Source: Psychroflexus planctonicus (GTDB taxonomy: Bacteria; Bacteroidota; Bacteroidia; Flavobacteriales; Flavobacteriaceae). Taken from it: a DNA stretch of 64,000 nt. The position numbers and the translations under genes were made by a program. The stretch lies in assembly GCF_014640195.1 (NCBI RefSeq), contig NZ_BMGM01000005.1:1-64000 (forward strand), in the 5' to 3' direction. The notes beneath the pieces are model-generated. The model was not told the origin of the DNA, ran no database searches, and worked only from the letters and a program-made list of their open reading frames with translations. Shown in pieces: positions 35,905-44,092 of this stretch; the first letter of the stretch is position 1; each line of letters starts with the position of its first letter.

Positions 35905-36870
35905 TTATAACAAAGTGATGACTTTTCTTCTTAGGTAAATAAACAAGAATATGAAGCAATAAATTCCTACAAAAAGAAAGGGAACAATTTTAAATGAAAA
36001 ATTATAAGATCGATCCATAATACCGGTTGTTTTATCAACTAGTGCAATTACGTCTTCTTCGGTTGCAAGCCTTCTTAATAAATCAAAATCGTTGACAAAA
36101 AGAGATCTTTTTCTATCAATTAACTCACTTATTTCCTGTGAACCTGAAAAGCTTAAACCTTGATTAGATAATTGCGGACTTGGATTTTTTTGCACATAAG
36201 CAATAACAGAATCAATCTGTCTTCGCATTAACTTGTTTTCTTCCAGTTGATCTTGTGTTTTAATATAAATAAGTTCTTTTTGTTTTTGATAAAATGAATT
36301 TGAATTTAAGTAATCAAAAAACTGCATGGTAATAGTTTCGTTGTCTTCATCTCCTTTTACAAGTATTCTAATCTTATGTTGAGTATAATTTATTTTATTA
36401 ACATCATCTTCAAAAAAAGAAGCATTTCCGTTTTCAACAAATAAGACTTTAAAGGTTTCTTGAATTTCTTCAGACTCACTTACTAAACCATATACATCAA
36501 CAACAGGCTCAATTTCTATTTCCTTTACTTTCTTATAATTAGCACCAAAAATATCACTAAGAAAAATACTGTCGCCACTTATAATTTTCTTATTAACGGC
36601 ATTTACCTTATCATAGACATACTGAGTACTTTTATAATTTGGCTGAACTAAAAGTTCATTTAAATGTGTTTTTTCTGAAGTTTTAGCAAAGTACAATCCA
36701 ACTGCAACACCAAGAATTCCTACTATAATTAAAGGATATTTATGCTTCCAAAAAAATTGAATAATTTGAACAATACCAATCAGTATTGACTTAAAGAAAG
36801 ACTTTATCTTATCGAACAAAACCCCCAAATCAATTTCTTCGTTAGTTTGGGTTGGATTATTTTCAGCCAT
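35905..36870 (-). CDS. Wzz-type chain-length determinant protein
   Basis: The 321-residue protein has a cytoplasmic N-terminus, a first membrane helix (about 45-65), a periplasmic region of about 225 residues with coiled-coil character, and a second helix near the C-terminus (about 295-315) followed by a short basic tail. This is the Wzz/PCP-type layout. No cytoplasmic tyrosine-kinase domain is attached, unlike PCP-2a proteins. It regulates polymer length together with the Wzy protein. It is the first gene of the polysaccharide locus and has its own candidate promoter. Confidence 0.8.
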   Translation of the reverse strand: MAENNPTQTNEEIDLGVLFDKIKSFFKSILIGIVQIIQFFWKHKYPLIIVGILGVAVGLYFAKTSEKTHLNELLVQPNYKSTQYVYDKVNAVNKKIISGDSIFLSDIFGANYKKVKEIEIEPVVDVYGLVSESEEIQETFKVLFVENGNASFFEDDVNKINYTQHKIRILVKGDEDNETITMQFFDYLNSNSFYQKQKELIYIKTQDQLEENKLMRRQIDSVIAYVQKNPSPQLSNQGLSFSGSQEISELIDRKRSLFVNDFDLLRRLATEEDVIALVDKTTGIMDRSYNFSFKIVPFLFVGIYCFIFLFIYLRRKVITLL

Positions 36871-36889
36871 ACTTGAATTTTTAAAACGG

Positions 36890-36897
36890 CAAATTTA
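36890..36897 (-). promoter_or_regulatory. Candidate -7 box (TAAATTTG) for the polysaccharide locus
   Basis: TAAATTTG on the minus strand matches TAnnTTTG and lies about 20 bp before the Wzz-like ATG. It follows the purF terminator hairpin directly. No good -33 match at 19-20 nt is seen. Confidence 0.4.
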
Positions 36898-36914
36898 ACT
36901 TTATTTTAATGAAA

Positions 36915-36963
36915 ACGCAGCCTTCTACTTAATAGTATATAAAAAAGTAGAAAGGTTGCGCTG
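36915..36963 (-). terminator. Hairpin after purF, likely terminator
   Basis: GCAGCCTTCTACTT and AAGTAGAAAGGTTGC pair with one bulge and G-T wobble, forming a stem of about 14 bp just beyond the purF stop. The T-run on the minus strand is short (TTTTCATT), so termination efficiency is uncertain. It separates purF from the polysaccharide locus. Confidence 0.55.
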
Positions 36964-36987
36964 AAGCTTGTTAATGTTTGGTTTTTG

Positions 36988-38886
36988 CTAGTATGAACGG
37001 TCTTTTTTCCCTTCAACAAAATTCATAAAGGCTTGGTTTACCACACGGTTTCCGCCCGGAGTTGGATAATCTCCAGTAAAATACCAGTCGCCTAGGTTTT
37101 TAGGACAAGCTTGATGCAATTTATCTACGCTTTGGTAAATCACTTTCACTTCTGCATTGATGGAACCTTCACTTAGCAATTCGGCTATTTTAGTCGAAAT
37201 TTCTTTATCGCTAAAAGGAGCGTAAATTTCTTTTACAAAATTCTGGATTTCCGCTGTTGGCAATTCTTTTTGCAACAAACATTTTTGATATACATCATCT
37301 ATTATTTGCTTTTTATTATTGTCTTTTAGCAAATGAATGGCCGCTTGAAAAGCTACAAAATCTTCTAACCTTGCCATATCAATTCCGTAGCAATCCGGAT
37401 AACGAATTTGCGGTGCAGATGAAACAATAATGATTTTCTTGGGTTGCAAACGATCTAACATTTTTAAAATGCTCTTCTTCAACGTGGTTCCGCGTACAAT
37501 ACTATCATCTATCACCACTAAATTGTCTGTAGATTTTACTACGCCGTACGTAACATCGTAAACGTGGGCAACTAAATCGTCTCTACTGGAATCTTCCGTA
37601 ATAAACGTTCGTAGTTTCGCATCTTTTACCGCAATTTTTTCGGTTCGTAAACGGTGTGACAAAATCTCGTTCAGGCGTTCATCGGTTAAGTTTTCTTTTT
37701 CCGCTAAAATGGCTTCATTTTTTTGTCGGCTCAATTCGTCTTGGGCGGCTTCAACCATTCCGTAAAACGAAGTTTCTGCTGTATTCGGAATAAATGAAAA
37801 TACTGTGTTTACCGTGTCGTAATTTATAGCTTCTAAAACTTCAGGCATGAGCAATCTTCCTAATTCCTTACGCTCTTTGTAAATTTCTGCATCGCTTCCG
37901 CGTGAAAAATAAATCCGTTCAAAAGAACAAGCTTTGCGTTCGGTGGGTTCAAGTATTTTTGAAATATAGCTCGACCCATCTTTTCGGGTAATTAAAGCAT
38001 GTCCCGGTTCTAATTCTATTACGTCTTCAAAAGCAACATTAAAAGCCGTTTGAATTACCGGTCGTTCTGAAGCTACCACAACTACTTCATCGTCTTTGTA
38101 ATAATAAGCTGGTCTGATTCCTGCGGGATCGCGCAGCACAAAACTATCGCCATGACCTAACATTCCAGCTAATACATAACCGCCATCCCAATCCTTAGAC
38201 GATTTTCTTAGGATTTTATGCACTTTAATTTGCTCGATAATATGTGGTGAAGCTTGTTTTTTATTGAAGCCTTCTGCTTTCAATTTCTTGTATAATTTTC
38301 GTACTTCTGAATCTAAGAAGTGTCCAATCTTTTCCATTACCGTAATGGTATCGGCTTTTTCTTTAGGATGCTGACCCAATTCTACTAAATTTTGAAACAA
38401 TTCAGTAACGTTAGTCATATTAAAGTTACCTGCTAAAATCAGGTTTCGGTGCATCCAATTGTTTTGGCGCAAAAATGGGTGAACGCTTTCTATACTGTTT
38501 TTTCCATAAGTTCCGTAACGAACGTGACCTAAAAAAACTTCGCCTAAATAAGGTAATTTTTCCTTTTGTAATTCTACATCTTCGTGGTATTCGGGATGCA
38601 ACTTCATCTCGGTATTAATGCGCTCATTAATTTGAGAAAAAATATCTTGTATAGGTTGTGCCGCGTTAGAACGAACTCTACTAATGTAACGCGTTCCCGG
38701 TTTCATATTGAGTTTAATACTGGCTAAACCCGCTCCATCTTGTCCGCGGTTGTGTTGCTTTTCCAGCATCAAATACATTTTATTGATGCCATAAAAAGCG
38801 GTACCGTACTTTTCTTTATAAAAGCTAAGTGGTTTTTGTAATCTTAGTAATGCTATTCCGCATTCGTGTTTTATTGCGTCGCTCAT
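36988..38886 (-). CDS. purF: Amidophosphoribosyltransferase (long Bacteroidota form)
   Basis: The 632-residue protein has an N-terminal class II glutamine amidotransferase domain. The nucleophile is probably Cys9 in HECGIALL, after an eight-residue propeptide, by analogy with the E-C-G processing site of Bacillus PurF. The domain also has LGHVRYGTYG and NGLAxx-like LAGNFNMTN. The phosphoribosyltransferase domain carries the PRPP loop VIDDSIVRGTTLKK. It makes 5-phosphoribosylamine, the first step of purine synthesis. It is about 130 residues longer than classical PurF, with insertions in both halves, as seen in other Bacteroidota; many of these species also carry a standard-length paralogue. 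It lies downstream of pfkB, rnhA and purN on the same strand. Confidence 0.85.
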   Translation of the reverse strand: MSDAIKHECGIALLRLQKPLSFYKEKYGTAFYGINKMYLMLEKQHNRGQDGAGLASIKLNMKPGTRYISRVRSNAAQPIQDIFSQINERINTEMKLHPEYHEDVELQKEKLPYLGEVFLGHVRYGTYGKNSIESVHPFLRQNNWMHRNLILAGNFNMTNVTELFQNLVELGQHPKEKADTITVMEKIGHFLDSEVRKLYKKLKAEGFNKKQASPHIIEQIKVHKILRKSSKDWDGGYVLAGMLGHGDSFVLRDPAGIRPAYYYKDDEVVVVASERPVIQTAFNVAFEDVIELEPGHALITRKDGSSYISKILEPTERKACSFERIYFSRGSDAEIYKERKELGRLLMPEVLEAINYDTVNTVFSFIPNTAETSFYGMVEAAQDELSRQKNEAILAEKENLTDERLNEILSHRLRTEKIAVKDAKLRTFITEDSSRDDLVAHVYDVTYGVVKSTDNLVVIDDSIVRGTTLKKSILKMLDRLQPKKIIIVSSAPQIRYPDCYGIDMARLEDFVAFQAAIHLLKDNNKKQIIDDVYQKCLLQKELPTAEIQNFVKEIYAPFSDKEISTKIAELLSEGSINAEVKVIYQSVDKLHQACPKNLGDWYFTGDYPTPGGNRVVNQAFMNFVEGKKDRSY

Positions 38887-38901
38887 GGTAAAATAGAATA
38901 G

Positions 38902-38925
38902 AAAAAAGCCCCAATAATTTGGGGC
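38902..38925 (-). terminator. Terminator-like hairpin between pfkB and purF
   Basis: GCCCCAA (38908-38914) and TTGGGGC (38919-38925) form a 7-bp GC-rich stem with a 4-nt loop. On the minus strand it is followed by six T residues. It lies in the 44-bp gap between two co-directional genes, so it either ends the purN-rnhA-pfkB transcript or attenuates purF. Confidence 0.75.
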
Positions 38926-38930
38926 AGCAT

Positions 38931-39863
38931 TTATTTAGTTAAGTTTATTTCGAATTGAGTTAAAGCTTTAAAGTGCTTTAAACGCTCTTTTACTTCATTT
39001 TTATCTAGGTTTTGCATGCGTTCTGTTCCAAATTTCTCTACACAAAAGGAAGCTAAATTAGAACCGTGAATTACTGCATTTTTCATATTTTCAAAACTGA
39101 TGTCTTTGGAATTGGCTAAGTAACCTGTAAATCCGCCAGCAAAGGTATCTCCAGCTCCAGTTGGGTCAAAAACTTCTTCTAACGGAAGTGCTGGCGCAAA
39201 AAACATTTCTTCGTTATGAAACAATAAAGCGCCGTGTTCTCCTTTTTTGATTACCACGTGATTCGGTCCCATATCTCGAATTGCACGAGCGGCTTTCACT
39301 AAAGAATATTCGCCAGAAAGCTGTCGAGCTTCTTCATCATTAATGGTAATTACATCTACTTTAGCAATGACTTCTTTCAATAAATCTAAAGTGGTATCCA
39401 TCCAAAAGTTCATGGTATCTAAAACCACCAATTTGGGTTTTCTGAGTTGATCGATTACACTTAATTGCACAGCTGGATGCAAATTTCCCAACATTACAAT
39501 TTCAGCATCTTGAAATTTTTCGGGCACTTTTGGTTGAAAATCAGCTAAGACATTTAATTGTGTATCTAAAGTGTCTCGGGAATTCATATCATTATGATAC
39601 CGCCCGCTCCAAAAAAAAGTTTTACCGCCTGGAACTACTTCAAGTCCTTCTAGGTTAATTCCGTTGTTAGTAAGTAAGTCTAAGTTTTCTTGTGGAAAAT
39701 CATCTCCTACAATAGAAACAATTCCAGCATCTACTTTTTTATATTGGGCTGCAGCTAAAGCGATGTAAGTTGCTGCACCACCGAGTATTTTATCCGTTTT
39801 TCCGAAAGGTGTTTCTATGGCATCGAAGGCAACAGTACCTACGATTAGTAATTGATGAGACAT
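38931..39863 (-). CDS. PfkB family sugar/nucleoside kinase
   Basis: The protein has 310 residues from the ATG at 39863. A start six codons upstream would only add a short unconserved MQKIKT. It has the N-terminal ribokinase-like LIVGTVAFDAIETPFG, a KILGGAATYIALAAA substrate-binding stretch, and the C-terminal DPTGAGDTFAGGF with the catalytic base D239. It phosphorylates a sugar or nucleoside with ATP; the substrate is not determined. Its position next to purine genes suggests a nucleoside or ribose-related role, but that is weak inference. Confidence 0.87.
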   Translation of the reverse strand: MSHQLLIVGTVAFDAIETPFGKTDKILGGAATYIALAAAQYKKVDAGIVSIVGDDFPQENLDLLTNNGINLEGLEVVPGGKTFFWSGRYHNDMNSRDTLDTQLNVLADFQPKVPEKFQDAEIVMLGNLHPAVQLSVIDQLRKPKLVVLDTMNFWMDTTLDLLKEVIAKVDVITINDEEARQLSGEYSLVKAARAIRDMGPNHVVIKKGEHGALLFHNEEMFFAPALPLEEVFDPTGAGDTFAGGFTGYLANSKDISFENMKNAVIHGSNLASFCVEKFGTERMQNLDKNEVKERLKHFKALTQFEINLTK

Positions 39864-39925
39864 AGTTTTAATTTTTTGCAAATATACGCTTTTACATATT
39901 ACTTATCAGGCTAAAAAAACAAGAC

Positions 39926-40540
39926 TTACTTCCTTCCAAAATCAGCAGGAATTTCTCCCCATTTTTTGGTTTCCCATTTTAAAATAGGAGTTGAAAATTG
40001 GTTTTGTTTTAGCCATAACTCGGCACGCTGAATTAAATTGAAAAGCTTTTCGTTTTGGGCATTCGGTTTCAACTTGGTTTTGCATTTTTTTTGCTTCACC
40101 CAAGAAATGGCAATTTTTGAATCTGAATAAATGGAAATATCATATTTCTTTTCCTTCACCAAAGCTAAGGCATGCACTAAAGCAAGAAATTCTCCTACAT
40201 TATTGGTTCCATTTAAAAATGGACCTTTTTTAAAAAGCACTTGTTTGGTTTTAGTCACCACACCTTGGTATTCCATTTTACCCGGATTACCGCTACAAGC
40301 TGCATCTACGGCGATAGAATTGAAATCAATTTCATTTAAAAACGCGGGATTAATTTTGCCTTCTTGTTTTTTATAGCCAAAATAACCCATATTAAAAGCA
40401 TCTTTGGCTTCAGTTAAACTCTTAAAAGACTTATACTTTGCATTGGGATAATTTGCAATGTACTTTTTGCATTCTTCCCAAGAATTGTAAATTCCCAGTT
40501 CAAAACCTTCCCAAACTACATAGAATTTTTGTTTTGCCAT
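39926..40540 (-). CDS. rnhA: Ribonuclease H1 with N-terminal RNA-DNA hybrid-binding domain
   Basis: This 204-residue protein starts with an RHBD/viroplasmin-like domain (about 1-50: FYVVWEGFELGIYNSWEEC and the following YKSF). The RNase H fold follows (about 70-200): AVDAACSGNPGKMEYQGVV with the first catalytic Asp, NNVGEFLALVHAL with the Glu, and IYSDSKIAISWV with the second Asp. It removes RNA from RNA-DNA hybrids. It differs from E. coli RnhA in carrying the hybrid-binding domain, as eukaryotic RNase H1 does. It lies 3 bp after the purN stop. Confidence 0.92.
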   Translation of the reverse strand: MAKQKFYVVWEGFELGIYNSWEECKKYIANYPNAKYKSFKSLTEAKDAFNMGYFGYKKQEGKINPAFLNEIDFNSIAVDAACSGNPGKMEYQGVVTKTKQVLFKKGPFLNGTNNVGEFLALVHALALVKEKKYDISIYSDSKIAISWVKQKKCKTKLKPNAQNEKLFNLIQRAELWLKQNQFSTPILKWETKKWGEIPADFGRK

Positions 40541-40543
40541 AAG

Positions 40544-41131
40544 TTACTTTCCTTCTAGCAATTCATGAATTACTTTTGGGTAATGCCGGTATTCTAAAAC
40601 TCGAATTTTATCGCGTAGACTTCGTAAAGTATCGTTGGGCTCTACTTCTACTTCTTTTTGAAAAATAATTTCTCCATCGTCATACACTTCATTTACATAA
40701 TGTATAGTAATGCCCGATTTCTTCTCTTTGTTTTCTAAAACCGCTTTGTGCACGTGGTCTCCATACATTCCTTTTCCGCCGTAATCAGGCAACAAAGCAG
40801 GATGAATATTAATGATTTGTTTAGGAAAAGCTTCAATTAAAAATTGGGGTATTTTCCATAGAAATCCAGCAAGGACAATTAATTCTGGGTTAATTTCTTT
40901 CAGCAATTGAAGCACTTCTTCGCTACCTTGGAAGCTGTATTTATCAAAATGAGCCGCTTTTACATCATGAAAGTGTGCTTTTTCTAAAACTTCTGCTTTA
41001 GCATTGTTGGATAAAACAAGTGATACTTCAACTTGACTAGGTGTTCTGTCAAAATAATTTATAATATTTTCCGCATTGGTTCCCGTTCCCGATGCAAAAA
41101 TCACAATCTTTTTAGTTTTTATTGTATTCAT
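40544..41131 (-). CDS. purN: Phosphoribosylglycinamide formyltransferase
   Basis: The protein has 195 residues from the ATG at 41131; a TTG two codons upstream is less likely. It has FASGTGTNAENII (12-24) for the phosphoribosyl group and INIHPALLPDYGGKGMYG (107-124) with catalytic N108 and H110. SGITIHYVNEVYDDGEI holds the catalytic Asp, D151 by alignment with E. coli D144. It transfers a formyl group from 10-formyl-tetrahydrofolate to GAR in purine synthesis. It heads a minus-strand cluster running through rnhA and pfkB to purF and is divergent from acpP. Confidence 0.94.
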   Translation of the reverse strand: MNTIKTKKIVIFASGTGTNAENIINYFDRTPSQVEVSLVLSNNAKAEVLEKAHFHDVKAAHFDKYSFQGSEEVLQLLKEINPELIVLAGFLWKIPQFLIEAFPKQIINIHPALLPDYGGKGMYGDHVHKAVLENKEKKSGITIHYVNEVYDDGEIIFQKEVEVEPNDTLRSLRDKIRVLEYRHYPKVIHELLEGK

Positions 41132-41230
41132 TCTCAATTAGGTTAAGCTTTAGTTGTGAATTTTTATTAGGTTGATAGTGTGTATATTCAGTAAATTTAA
41201 TTATTTTTAATCACATTTTTGGCATTAAAA

Positions 41231-41260
41231 CTTGTTTTCAATTAAAAGTTTTTATTTTTG
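41231..41260 (+). promoter_or_regulatory. Bacteroidota-type promoter for acpP-fabF
   Basis: CTTG (41231-41234) is followed after 18 nt by TATTTTTG (41253-41260), a full match to TAnnTTTG. The start site would be near 41267, about 22 nt before the acpP ATG. Confidence 0.6.
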
Positions 41261-41289
41261 CCAACTGTATAAACTTAAAATTAATAATC

Positions 41290-41526
41290 ATGTCAGACAT
41301 TGCATCAAGAGTAAAAGCCATTATCGTTGACAAACTAGGAGTAGACGAAAATGAAGTAGTAAGTGAAGCTAGCTTTACAAACGACTTAGGTGCGGATTCT
41401 TTAGATACCGTAGAACTTATTATGGAATTTGAAAAAGAATTTGATATCCAAATACCAGACGACCAAGCAGAAAACATTGCTACCGTTGGTCAAGCCACTT
41501 CTTATATTGAAGAAGCAAAAAAATAA
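41290..41526 (+). CDS. acpP: Acyl carrier protein
   Basis: The 78-residue acidic protein has the phosphopantetheine attachment site [14 protein letters not shown], with Ser37 carrying the prosthetic group. It shuttles acyl chains in type II fatty acid synthesis and interacts directly with FabF, encoded 15 bp downstream. Length and charge are typical. It is the first gene of acpP-fabF-rnc and follows a good promoter. Confidence 0.97.
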   Translation: MSDIASRVKAIIVDKLGVDENEVVSEASFTNDLGADSLDTVELIMEFEKEFDIQIPDDQAENIATVGQATSYIEEAKK

Positions 41527-41541
41527 ATAATATTTAATTTC

Positions 41542-42792
41542 ATGGAATTAAAGCGAGTTGTTGTTACAGGTATGGGTGCGCTCACGCCTATCGGTAATAA
41601 TTTAAATGAATATTGGACTGCTCTTATAGAAGGTAAAAGCGGTTCAGCGCCCATTACGTATTACAATACCGAAAAGTTTAAAACCAAATTCGCTTGTGAA
41701 ATTAAAAACTTCAACACAGAAGATTTCTTTGATCGAAAAGAAGTTAGGCGTCTTGACAAATTTGCTCAATATGCTATTGTAGCTGCAGATGAAGCTATAA
41801 AAGATTCTGAATTAAATTTAGATGTTGTAGACAAATACCGAGTGGGCGTAATTTGGGGTGCTGGAATTGGCGGCTTAGAAACTTTTCAAAACGAAGTGAT
41901 TTCTTATGCCAAAGGCGATGGCACACCACGATTTAATCCTTTCTTTATTCCTAAAATGATAGCCGATATTGCTCCTGGTAATATTTCTATCAAACATGGT
42001 TTCATGGGACCCAACTACACTACCGTTTCAGCCTGTGCATCTTCTGCAAACGCAATGATTGATGCGCTAAACTCTATTCGTTTAGGCTACACCGATGTGG
42101 TTGTAACGGGTGGAAGTGAAGCTGCAGTAACCGAAGCAGGAATGGGTGGATTTAACGCCATGCACGCGCTTTCAACCAGAAACGAAAATCCACAAACGGC
42201 TTCGCGTCCCTTTGATGCAACTCGTGACGGATTTGTACTGGGCGAAGGAGCTGGAGCTTTGGTATTAGAAGAATACGAACACGCTAAAGCAAGAGGTGCA
42301 AAAATTTATGCAGAACTTGTTGGCGGTGGTTTGTCTTCAGACGCTTACCACATGACGGCACCACATCCTGATGGAATTGGTGTAATTGCCGTTATGAAAA
42401 ATTGTTTACAAAATGCAGGCTTAAAACCTGAAGATGTAGATGCCATTAATACGCACGGTACTTCTACACCACTTGGTGATGTGGCAGAATTAAAAGCTAT
42501 TAAAGAAGTTTTTGGCGAACATGCTAAAAACATCAATATTAATTCTACCAAATCTATGACAGGGCACTTATTGGGTGCAGCTGGAGCAATTGAAGCCATC
42601 GCTTCTATTTTAGCGATGAAACACAATATTGTTCCTCCAACCATAAATCATGAAGTAGCAGATGAAAACATAGATCCAGAATTGAATCTAACTTTAAACA
42701 AGGCACAAAAACGAGAATTAAACATTGTAATGAGCAATACTTTCGGGTTTGGCGGTCACAATGCTTGTGTTGTCTTTAAAAAGTTAGAGTAA
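41542..42792 (+). CDS. fabF: 3-oxoacyl-ACP synthase II
   Basis: This 416-residue condensing enzyme has the Cys-His-His triad C165 (VSACASSAN), H305 (NTHGTSTPLGD) and H342 (STKSMTGHLLGAAG), and a conserved C-terminal NTFGFGGHNA. It extends acyl-ACP with malonyl-ACP, with decarboxylation, in fatty acid elongation. The short intergenic distance to acpP and to rnc indicates one operon. Confidence 0.97.
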   Translation: MELKRVVVTGMGALTPIGNNLNEYWTALIEGKSGSAPITYYNTEKFKTKFACEIKNFNTEDFFDRKEVRRLDKFAQYAIVAADEAIKDSELNLDVVDKYRVGVIWGAGIGGLETFQNEVISYAKGDGTPRFNPFFIPKMIADIAPGNISIKHGFMGPNYTTVSACASSANAMIDALNSIRLGYTDVVVTGGSEAAVTEAGMGGFNAMHALSTRNENPQTASRPFDATRDGFVLGEGAGALVLEEYEHAKARGAKIYAELVGGGLSSDAYHMTAPHPDGIGVIAVMKNCLQNAGLKPEDVDAINTHGTSTPLGDVAELKAIKEVFGEHAKNININSTKSMTGHLLGAAGAIEAIASILAMKHNIVPPTINHEVADENIDPELNLTLNKAQKRELNIVMSNTFGFGGHNACVVFKKLE

Positions 42793-42804
42793 TTTTTAGA
42801 TCGG

Positions 42805-43536
42805 ATGAGTTTCTTGAATAAAATAATCAAATCCCGTTCTGAAAAGAACGGGATTCTTTATGCTAAAATCGTACCTATTTTAGGTTTTAAACCCAAAAAT
42901 ATTTCCATTTATGAAAAGGCATTTATTCACTCTTCAGCAAAAAAATTAGACAGTTTTGGCAACGAAGTGAATTACGAACGCTTAGAGTTTTTAGGCGATT
43001 CTATCTTAGGAGCCGTTATTTCCTGCTACCTTTTTGATGAAGCACCACACGGTGACGAAGGCTATCTAACTAAAATGAGATCGAAAATTGTAAGTCGAAA
43101 AAACTTAAATCAGTTGGGAGAAGATTTAAATTTAATTGATTTACTGATTTCTAAAGTGAGCAATAAACACGTAGGAAAAAACATACATGGGAATTTATTT
43201 GAAGCTTTAGTAGGTGCAATTTATTTAGACAAAGGTTACAAATTTTGCGAAACCTTTATTTATTCAAAAATTATTGAACCGCATGTAGATTTAAAAAAGT
43301 TGGAAGGTAAAGTAATTAGCTACAAAAGTTTAATGATAGAATGGTGCCAAAAAATGCATTATCAATTTGAGTACCAAAATAACGAAGAAGACGGCTTGGA
43401 TGGTTTGAAGTATTTTGAAGTAAAACTATTTATCAACAACGAAAATATTTCGAAAGCACGAGAAGTCTCAAAGAAAAAGGCAGAAGAGAAGGCATCTAGG
43501 CGTGCTTACTATGTGCTTCAAAATCATATTGATTAG
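42805..43536 (+). CDS. rnc: Ribonuclease III
   Basis: The 243-residue protein has an RNase III domain with the signature YERLEFLGDSILGAV (57-71, acidic residues E61 and D65) and GNLFEALVGAIYLD, then a double-stranded RNA-binding domain (about 165-240). It cuts double-stranded RNA in rRNA and mRNA processing. Codons 9-17 of the gene contain a perfect 10-bp hairpin with a GAAA loop (42831-42854), an unusual feature for a dsRNA nuclease gene. The N-terminus is about 25 residues longer than E. coli RNase III, as in other flavobacteria. Confidence 0.95.
   Translation: MSFLNKIIKSRSEKNGILYAKIVPILGFKPKNISIYEKAFIHSSAKKLDSFGNEVNYERLEFLGDSILGAVISCYLFDEAPHGDEGYLTKMRSKIVSRKNLNQLGEDLNLIDLLISKVSNKHVGKNIHGNLFEALVGAIYLDKGYKFCETFIYSKIIEPHVDLKKLEGKVISYKSLMIEWCQKMHYQFEYQNNEEDGLDGLKYFEVKLFINNENISKAREVSKKKAEEKASRRAYYVLQNHID
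42831..42854 (+). promoter_or_regulatory. Hairpin with GAAA loop inside the rnc coding region
   Basis: ATCCCGTTCT and AGAACGGGAT form a perfect 10-bp stem closed by a GAAA tetraloop, followed by TCTTTATG. It lies 26 bp into rnc and 39 bp after the fabF stop. It could be a partial terminator for acpP-fabF, an mRNA stabiliser or an autoregulatory RNase III target. Confidence 0.6.
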
Positions 43537-43597
43537 CAAATTATTTTTTTAGTTGCTGATATCTCCGTACTTTTAACATTCTTTGTTATACAACAAA

Positions 43598-44092
43598 ATG
43601 AAAAAGAATAAGTTGATGCTTGACGAGTTAGTAAGTACAGACTTTTTATTGGTTGGAATTAATGCTTCAACAGAAATGTATCAGTTAGCTTATTTCATCA
43701 ACAAAGAAGTAAACATCAACTTACAGAGAGCAGAATTTGATATTGATTTTTATTACAAAGATGCAATTGCTCTTTTTCCTTGGTACGAATACTATTCAAA
43801 AGAATTGCAAAGTAAAGTATACTTTGTAGCCAACAAATCGTATAGCAGAGAACAAAAATTAAACCCTACAGGAAATCTATTTTCTAAAGAAACAAATGAA
43901 GAATACCGAATTCGGCATTTAATTCCTGAACTAAAAACAGTAGATTATTTTATAAAAATAGAAGAAGCAACATTAGACCAAGTAAATTACAAAAGTCTGT
44001 TGTATCAGCTTAATTCTATAAAACAAATTGCAACAGCTTATCAAATTGATAACAACATAATTAAAACACCAGAAAACTTAATATTTCATTAA
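43598..44092 (+). CDS. IPExxxVDY family protein
   Basis: The protein has 164 residues from the ATG at 43598; an upstream TTG in the same frame is less likely. It contains the family signature IPELKTVDYFIKIE near residues 110-123. This Bacteroidota-specific family has no assigned function. Genes for it are regularly found directly before pyruvate kinase, as here, where its stop overlaps the pyk start (TAATG). A role connected with glycolysis control is inferred from position only. Confidence 0.9.
   Translation: MKKNKLMLDELVSTDFLLVGINASTEMYQLAYFINKEVNINLQRAEFDIDFYYKDAIALFPWYEYYSKELQSKVYFVANKSYSREQKLNPTGNLFSKETNEEYRIRHLIPELKTVDYFIKIEEATLDQVNYKSLLYQLNSIKQIATAYQIDNNIIKTPENLIFH

Noticed and set aside
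42345-42644. Open frame antisense to fabF
   Set aside because: It lies fully inside a conserved gene with catalytic motifs; no start signal or family motif.
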